A DNA stretch of 20,444 bases from Syntrophomonadaceae bacterium (GTDB taxonomy: Bacteria > Bacillota > Syntrophomonadia > Syntrophomonadales > Syntrophomonadaceae): positions 1 through 20,444 of the forward strand of contig JAUNBV010000015.1 of NCBI GenBank assembly GCA_030526885.1. Direction: 5' to 3'. A model generated the notes under the pieces. It saw nothing but the letters and a program-made list of their open reading frames with translations, was not told the DNA's origin and did no database searches. Positions 15,404-20,444 of the stretch are shown one piece after another (position 1 is the first letter of the stretch; every line of letters begins with the position of its first letter). The position numbers and the translations under genes are program-made.

Positions 15404-15562
15404 TGATTTCATGAAAATCGAAACCACGGCGACGGCATTATAACGCGGGTCCGACCGTGGGTCTTAGCAGGAAGGCAGTACATCCGCTTCATCCTAATAA
15501 TATGCTTTGGTTTCATAGCCGGCGCTGTGATGGCGCCGCTCTGAACACCGGATATATCATGG

Positions 15563-15594
15563 GATACAGGAGGGTGACTTTCCTGTATCTTTTT
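15563..15594 (+). terminator. intrinsic terminator in the ABC-F leader (attenuator)
   Basis: GATACAGGA (15563-15571) pairs perfectly with TCCTGTATC (15581-15589) around nine bases, followed by TTTTT (15590-15594). It ends 22 bases before the ABC-F ATG and just ahead of its ribosome-binding site. A complete terminator between a strong promoter and its only gene is the signature of transcription attenuation. I could not define the competing antiterminator; GAAACC (15420-15425) with GGTTTC (15509-15514), and the CGGCGC/GCGCCG hairpin near 15520-15538, are possible parts of the leader fold. Confidence 0.78.
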
Positions 15595-15616
15595 CATTAT
15601 CGGAGGTGCATGGCTT

Positions 15617-17045
15617 ATGTCTCAAATCAGCATATCCAATCTCACTTTTGCCTATGATGGCAGCTATGATTATATATTTGAAAACGTTTCCCTGACGCTG
15701 GATACCGACTGGAAGCTGGGCTTTACCGGCCGCAACGGACGGGGCAAGACTACCTTTTTGAAGCTGCTGGCCGGACGATACGATTACCGAGGCTCCATAT
15801 CGGCTTCCGTGGCGTTTGATTACTTTCCTTTTGATACCGGGGATAAGGGTCGCGATGGGCTTATGATAGTTTCGGAGGCGTGTCCCGATATGGAACTGTG
15901 GCGGCTCAAGCGGGAATTGTCGCGCCTGCAAATGGATGAGGAGGTGCTTTACCGCCCCTTTGCCACCCTGAGCAACGGTGAGCAGACTAAACTGCTGCTG
16001 GCGGCATTGTTTGCTCAGGAAAACCATTTCCCGCTGATCGATGAGCCCACTAATCATCTGGATCTGCATACCCGTCAGTTGGTGACCGCATATCTGAACC
16101 GTAAAAAGGGGTTTATTGTGGTATCCCATGACCGGGCGTTGCTGGATAACTGCGTGGATCACATCCTGGCTATAAACCGGGCCGATATTGAATTGACTAA
16201 GGGGAATTTCTCCTCCTGGTGGCATGACCGTCAAGCCCAGGACCGGCGGGAGCGGGCGGAGAATGAGCGGCTACAGAAGGATATTGCACGGCTGAGCGAT
16301 TCGGCGCGGCGCAGCGCCAATTGGTCGGAGGCGGTAGAAACCACTAAGTTTGGGGTGAAAGTTTCCGGGGTCAAACCCGATAAGGGCTATCTGGGCCACA
16401 AATCGGCCAAAATGATGCAGCGCGCGCATTCCATAGACGCCCGGCGGGAAAAGGCGCTGAAAGAACAGTCTAAGCTATTAAAAAATATCGAGTACGGCGG
16501 AGATTTGAAGATAAGGCCGCTTAAGCATCACCGCTCCGTTTTGGTAGAGATGCGTGAGCTGGCATTGTTCTATGGGGATAGAGCCGTGTGCGAAAACGTA
16601 AGCTTTACCGTTAATCAGGGCGACCGGGTGGCCCTACGGGGGAAAAACGGCGCCGGCAAATCCAGTGTGCTGAAACTGATAAACGGCGAGGAAATAGCTC
16701 ATACCGGCATCCTTGCTGCACGGCAGCTTGACCGCGCTGGCTAAGACCGCCGGCATCGACGAAACTCTGTTTAAAGCCATCCTGGCCAAGCTGGGCTTTG
16801 CATCCGCCCAGTTTGATAAGGATATGAGCGCCTTCAGCGACGGGCAGAAGAAAAAGGCGCTCATCGCCCGCAGCCTGTGCGAATCGGCTCATCTGTACCT
16901 GTGGGACGAAGCGCTGAATTACATCGACGTGATCTCTCGCATTCAGCTCGAAGAGTTGCTGCTGGCTCATCAACCCACGATGATACTGGTGGAGCATGAC
17001 CGGGCTTTTATCGATAACGTGGCTAATAAATGCGTTGAGTTATGA
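15617..17045 (+). pseudogene. ABC-F ribosome-protection ATPase, antibiotic-resistance type, broken in the second ATPase domain
   Basis: Resistance-type ABC-F proteins bind the ribosome and displace antibiotics such as lincosamides, streptogramin A and pleuromutilins. The first frame (15617-16744) has ATPase domain 1 complete: Walker A GRNGRGKTT at residues 38-46, signature LSNGEQ at 118-123, Walker B IDEPTNHLD at 141-149. An interdomain linker with GHKSAKMMQRA follows, then Walker A of domain 2 at 342-350. About 15 residues later the frame goes wrong and ends. The rest of domain 2 continues one frame over from about 16698 to 17045, with FSDGQKKKALIA and WDEALNYID. About 18-20 residues normally between these parts, including the Q-loop glutamine, are absent. 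The linker and the FSDGQKKK/DEALNYID motifs resemble the Lsa/Vga group. GGAGG lies ten bases before the ATG. A sequencing or assembly error remains possible. Confidence 0.85.
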
Positions 17046-17064
17046 TCAAATATGGTATTATACT
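17035..17064 (+). promoter_or_regulatory. candidate promoter for the transglutaminase gene
   Basis: TTGAGT (17035-17040) and TATACT (17059-17064) are 18 bases apart, overlapping the end of the ABC-F reading frame. A small AGCCAT-TAA-ATGGCT hairpin (17074-17088) follows in the leader. Confidence 0.5.
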
Positions 17065-17145
17065 AGCCATAAAAGCCATTAAATGGCTGTAAGCTTTAGT
17101 ATCGAGCGTCGTATTGTTTACAGCCCATCAAAGGAGGACTTGATC

Positions 17146-18672
17146 TTGAAGATACATAATGTGGTTGCGGTGCGCAGGATTGCCGTGGTGCTTATTGTGG
17201 CACTGCTGGGAGCATTTATTATGCCGGCGGCGGCTCCCGCCGATAATGGCGATGGTGACTTAACAATACCCCAACAGCGCGCCGAGGCGCTTAATCAACT
17301 GGGGCTGTTTCAGGGCACCGATAACGGATTCGAACTGGGACGGGCACCTACCCGTATCGAAGCTTTAATCATGCTCATCCGCCTGCTGGGACAGGAAGAC
17401 GTCGCTCTTGGCGGAAGCTTTACCCACCCTTTTACCGACGTACCCGCCTGGGCCGACGCTTATGCCGGTTATGCCTGGGAAAATGGCCTGACCAAGGGCG
17501 TGTCCGACACCTTACTCGATGCCTCCTCCCCCTCCGGCGGCGAGCAGTATATGACTTTTGTGCTGCGGGCCCTGGGTTATTCCGACGCGGAAGGCGATTT
17601 CTCCTGGGACAATCCTTATAAGCTGGCGGCCGATGTGGGCCTGTTGTCGTCCCCGGTTTACTATAACAACTTCCTGCGCGCTGATGTGGCGGTCATATCA
17701 TACGATGCGTTGCAGGCCTGTTTCAAAGGGAGTGAACAAATGCTGGCGGAAAAATTGATCGAGCAGGGCGTATTCTCGGCGGGACAATTTACCGCAGCCA
17801 CCGGAATGGTAGTGCTGTCCCCCCCTTCGGTTGAACCGCCACCGGGAGCGGAGACCACGGAGGGAACCGCAGCCGAGGCCTCCACGAACAATGTTATGTG
17901 GATGGAATACTTGAGCTACCGGGTGAACTCTGCTGATGAATTGAAGGAAGCTTGGCTGGACGCTGTCCCCAGAATGCCAAGAGAAATAGTATTTACCGTT
18001 CCCATGGGCGAAACGGCTCACTACGTCGGCCTGCTGGAACAGTATTCTTTCCTGGTGCTGGCCTGGTCCAACGGCCTGGAAATGAAATACGGCGGCGATA
18101 AAGTCATCGTCAACCCGGTGTACACTCACGGGGGCGAGGTGGGCGCCGCGCTGGAGCTGAAAAACTACCCCTCGGGCTACCCCGCCGACGAATTTGTAAA
18201 AGAATTGGCCAGCGCCGCGCTGGATATATACGAAAAGGTTATCACGCCGGGCATGAGCGAATACGAGCAGGTAAAGGCCATACATGATTACATCATAAAC
18301 AATACCGATTACGACCAGGGCTTTACCTCCGGCTCGGATGATGTCGAGGGGGTGCTGCTGTACGGAAAAGCTACTTGTAGCGGCTATGCCTACACCTTCC
18401 AATTGTTGATGAGCCTGTGCGGCATCGACTGCATGGTGGTGGGCGGCTCGGGCACCAATAATGGCCGAACCGAAAACCACGCCTGGAACAAGGTCCGTAT
18501 CGACGGTGACTGGTACAATATCGACGTTACCTGGGATGACCCGGTCGTGCGGGGCTCCGCCAACTCTTCCGTGCTGATCTATGACTTTTTCCTGCTCAGT
18601 GACAGCAAATTCAGCCGCAACCACACATGGGATCCCGAAGATTTTCCTCCCTGCGATAAGGATTGGTTTTAG
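17146..18672 (+). CDS. exported SLH-like / transglutaminase-like protein
   Basis: The TTG at 17146 is chosen because GGAGG lies eight bases upstream and because it starts a clear signal peptide (basic KIHNVVAVRR, then a hydrophobic core ending near PAAAPA). The 508-residue product then shows S-layer-homology-like sequence, including FTDVPAWADAYAGYAWENGL, which in Firmicutes usually anchors proteins to secondary wall polymer. A short Pro/Glu/Thr linker follows, then a C-terminal transglutaminase-like papain-fold domain. Its catalytic triad is visible: Cys411 in ATCSGYA, His445 in ENHAWNK and Asp460 in YNIDVTWDD. Such domains can be proteases, peptidoglycan-active enzymes or cross-linkers; the substrate cannot be named. 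It lies 27 bases upstream of another exported protein, so the two are probably co-transcribed. Confidence 0.88.
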   Translation: MKIHNVVAVRRIAVVLIVALLGAFIMPAAAPADNGDGDLTIPQQRAEALNQLGLFQGTDNGFELGRAPTRIEALIMLIRLLGQEDVALGGSFTHPFTDVPAWADAYAGYAWENGLTKGVSDTLLDASSPSGGEQYMTFVLRALGYSDAEGDFSWDNPYKLAADVGLLSSPVYYNNFLRADVAVISYDALQACFKGSEQMLAEKLIEQGVFSAGQFTAATGMVVLSPPSVEPPPGAETTEGTAAEASTNNVMWMEYLSYRVNSADELKEAWLDAVPRMPREIVFTVPMGETAHYVGLLEQYSFLVLAWSNGLEMKYGGDKVIVNPVYTHGGEVGAALELKNYPSGYPADEFVKELASAALDIYEKVITPGMSEYEQVKAIHDYIINNTDYDQGFTSGSDDVEGVLLYGKATCSGYAYTFQLLMSLCGIDCMVVGGSGTNNGRTENHAWNKVRIDGDWYNIDVTWDDPVVRGSANSSVLIYDFFLLSDSKFSRNHTWDPEDFPPCDKDWF

Positions 18673-18699
18673 TATTTAACTTAATCGGGAGCATCGAAC

Positions 18700-20052
18700 A
18701 TGAAAAAACTGCTTATTATAACCCTGGCCCTGCTGCTGTCGGTGACGGTAATCGCGGGTCCCGCGCCGGCGATACCGGAAGGTATTCCCTTGCCGCTGGA
18801 ACCGGAGGAACCCGCCACGGAGGAACCGGCGACCGAAACTGAAACGTTGCCGGAACAAGGTTTTGAGGAAGCATATCCCGAAGCTCCGGGGAATGATGGG
18901 GAAAGTCCCCACGAAACTGACATTGTGCCGGAGGAAAGCGTGCCTCCCGACGCGGAACCGGTAATCGAGCCTGCGGAAGAACACCCGCCGGAAACCCACC
19001 TGACCGGCAGCAACGGCGAACTGTTTTCCGAATACCATCAGCAGAATGCGGAAGGCATTTTTCAAAACATCCATATGGTCCGCTTCGACATGAGCAACGC
19101 CGCTATTGTAGCCGAAGCGGTGACGGCGCAGGAACGCTTCGGCTACACCGGCAGCTTGGCCGATATCGTGGCTCGTTATGAAACCGAAAAACCGGGACGC
19201 ACTGTGGTCGCCGCTATCAACGGCGGTTTTTTCCAGCCCATCTATACTGACGAGCGCACCCACATCTGGAACAACCTGATACTGGAGCGCGAGTTGATCC
19301 ACCTGGGGGATACCGGCAGCACCATCGGTTTTGACCGCCTGGGCAATCCTTATATGCAGCGCCTGCGCATCGACACCCGCGCGGGAGTAAACGGACATTG
19401 GGACAGGGGAAACGGTTTCATCGTATGGGGCTTCAACCATGTTTACGACATCCCCGACTCAGTGGCCATCTTCACCTCCGCTTACGGCGAACCCATACCG
19501 GCCAACGATTTTAGCAAAGCGGTGGTCATCGATAATAAGGTGACCGAGTTGATCTCCGATAATACCAAAACCGTGGATATCCCAGACAACGGCTTTGTGG
19601 TAGTGACCGGCGACCCCAAGGTGCTGGCCCGCTTCACGGTTGGCGACGAGATAGAATACCTCACCCGCTGGCGGGTGTACGAGACCGCCGACAACTCCTA
19701 CGCCGACACGGACTGGCAATACATAGAAAGCGCGCTGGGGGCGGGACCGCTGCTGCTGGGCCAGGGCCAAATCGTGCTGGACGCGGCGGGCGAAGGCTTC
19801 ACCGAGTCGAAGCTTATCGACAAGCCCAGTTCCCACCGCAGTTTCATCGGGCTGGATACTGAAGGTCGCCTGACCCTGGGCACGGCCACTAACATGACCC
19901 TGCCTGAACTCTGCCAGTTCCTGCTGGATAAAGGCCTGATGCAGGCCATCAACCTCGACGGCGGCCAGTCCTCGGCCCTGTATTACGACGGCGGTTTAAT
20001 CGTACCCGGCATCCGCGGCGTAACGGACGCCATCATTATTTCCATTGAATAG
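18700..20052 (+). CDS. exported phosphodiester glycosidase (NAGPA-type) domain protein
   Basis: The 450-residue protein begins with a signal peptide (MKKLLIITLALLL, cleavage likely near PAPA at ~24). About 80 residues rich in Glu and Pro follow, probably a flexible spacer across the wall. The rest is a phosphodiester glycosidase domain (PF09992, the family of the human uncovering enzyme NAGPA). Its core marks are VVAAINGGFF in the first half, SHRSFIGLD further on and INLDGGQSSALYY with Asp420 near the end. In bacteria this family removes sugars linked by phosphodiester bonds, plausibly from wall polymers or exopolysaccharide; the actual substrate is unknown. GGGAG lies eight bases before the ATG. 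The tandem arrangement with the wall-anchored transglutaminase-like protein suggests both act at the cell surface. Confidence 0.88.
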   Translation: MKKLLIITLALLLSVTVIAGPAPAIPEGIPLPLEPEEPATEEPATETETLPEQGFEEAYPEAPGNDGESPHETDIVPEESVPPDAEPVIEPAEEHPPETHLTGSNGELFSEYHQQNAEGIFQNIHMVRFDMSNAAIVAEAVTAQERFGYTGSLADIVARYETEKPGRTVVAAINGGFFQPIYTDERTHIWNNLILERELIHLGDTGSTIGFDRLGNPYMQRLRIDTRAGVNGHWDRGNGFIVWGFNHVYDIPDSVAIFTSAYGEPIPANDFSKAVVIDNKVTELISDNTKTVDIPDNGFVVVTGDPKVLARFTVGDEIEYLTRWRVYETADNSYADTDWQYIESALGAGPLLLGQGQIVLDAAGEGFTESKLIDKPSSHRSFIGLDTEGRLTLGTATNMTLPELCQFLLDKGLMQAINLDGGQSSALYYDGGLIVPGIRGVTDAIIISIE

Positions 20053-20129
20053 TAGAATAGGTCAGGGGGTTTTGCGCTAGGAAAAGGGGGGGCAAAATCA
20101 CATCCCCGTCCGCGCCACCGCAGCGAGAT

Positions 20130-20231
20130 GAAAGCGCCGCAGACAAGGAAAGATTAGCCGGTGCGGACCGGCGCGTACATCAGTACGCGAGGCTCGAACC
20201 GGCTGAGCTTGACGAAGTATCCGGCGTTTTC
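20130..20231. repeat. nested inverted-repeat element, possible structured RNA or palindromic repeat
   Basis: Three stems are nested inside each other: an outer 10-bp stem (20130-20139 with 20222-20231, one G-U), a middle 7-bp stem AGCCGGT/ACCGGCT (20156-20162 with 20198-20204) and an inner 7-bp stem CGCGTAC/GTACGCG (20172-20178 with 20183-20189) with an ATCA loop. A second ACCGG at 20167-20171 could compete for the middle stem. The element lies between convergent genes and contains no open frame. It resembles repetitive extragenic palindromes or a folded RNA; there is no second copy in the window. Confidence 0.6.
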
Positions 20232-20247
20232 AATCGTTCCGGGCGGG

Positions 20248-20444
20248 CTATTTGAAGCGATAATGACTAACCTTGAGCGGCAGGTTGAATTTATGGGTGA
20301 TGGTGCTGGCTACTTCTTCAATATCGTCCATGGTCACGTCGATGACCAGGCATTTGAGCTTGGCGTAAATCCGGTAAGCGTTGTCCAGTTCCTCCGCCAC
20401 CAGTTCATCCAGGCTTTCCAGTTGTTCGGGGCGGTCAAAGCTAC
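20248..20444 (-). CDS. 3' end of an unrecognised gene
   Basis: The last 64 codons of a minus-strand gene that continues beyond the right edge, ending at a TAG (20248-20250). The visible part reads as real protein: charged helices (ESLDELVAEELDNAYRIYAKLK) followed by a short hydrophobic strand (CLVIDV) and another helix and strand to the end, KVSHYRFK. No family is recognised. It runs towards the phosphodiester glycosidase gene, with the nested repeat element between the two stops. Confidence 0.65.
   Translation of the reverse strand, partial: SFDRPEQLESLDELVAEELDNAYRIYAKLKCLVIDVTMDDIEEVASTITHKFNLPLKVSHYRFK

Noticed and set aside
16698..16744. Programmed +1 frameshift joining the two ABC-F frames
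   Set aside because: The frames overlap, but a shift would still lack the ~18-20 residues holding the Q-loop, and there is no slippery sequence. A deletion or assembly error explains the data better.
17698..19440. Two long minus-strand open frames opposite the exported-protein genes
   Set aside because: The plus-strand genes have signal peptides, catalytic motifs and ribosome-binding sites; the minus-strand frames have none.
20070..20097. TTTTGC/GCAAAA inverted repeat after the phosphodiester glycosidase gene
   Set aside because: A short A/T-rich stem with a 16-base loop and no T-run on either strand; not convincing as a terminator.

Overview
This window looks like chromosomal DNA from an anaerobic, Gram-positive member of the Firmicutes, most likely a clostridial lineage. 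Three things point that way. The ribosome-binding sites are strong AGGAGG types with several GTG and TTG starts. The deoxynucleotide supply comes from the oxygen-sensitive class III ribonucleotide reductase NrdD/NrdG. The block alaS - UPF0297/IreB-like - ruvX is a typical Firmicutes gene order. Species cannot be named from the sequence alone.

Left part (1-14278, all genes on the minus strand, so transcription runs right to left). The order of transcription is a small zinc-ribbon gene, alaS, the IreB-like gene and ruvX. Next comes an arginine biosynthesis operon, argC-argJ-argB-argD-argF-argG, followed by a small two-helix membrane protein and a clear intrinsic terminator. After that are nrdD-nrdG, and finally the first three codons of a gene that runs off the left edge. 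ArgJ (acetyl recycling) and an ArgB with the N-terminal helix of the arginine-sensitive type indicate the cyclic acetylated route to ornithine. ArgF and ArgG carry ornithine to argininosuccinate; argH and carAB are not in the window. Two regulatory sites are readable. An 18-bp ArgR/AhrC-type ARG box sits on the argC promoter, and a pair of NrdR-like boxes spaced 32 bp apart lies at the nrdD promoter start site.

Middle (14279-17045). A plus-strand mscL encodes a channel with an added C-terminal zinc ribbon. A stand-alone HPt phosphotransfer protein follows on the minus strand. Divergent promoters overlap at the palindrome TTGACGTCAA. On the plus side, a leader of about 260 nt with a six-residue upstream ORF and an intrinsic terminator precedes an antibiotic-resistance-type ABC-F gene. 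That gene is broken: a lost segment and a frame change in its second ATPase domain remove the Q-loop region.

Right part (17046-20444). Two exported proteins are encoded in tandem: an S-layer-homology/transglutaminase-like protein and a phosphodiester glycosidase (NAGPA-type) protein with a Glu/Pro-rich linker. Beyond them lies an unexplained nested inverted-repeat element at about 20130-20231, and then the 3' end of an unrecognised minus-strand gene.

Most of the window is housekeeping. The parts most worth a second look are the nested hairpin element, the ABC-F leader together with its damaged gene, the overlapping divergent promoters, and the secreted protein pair.
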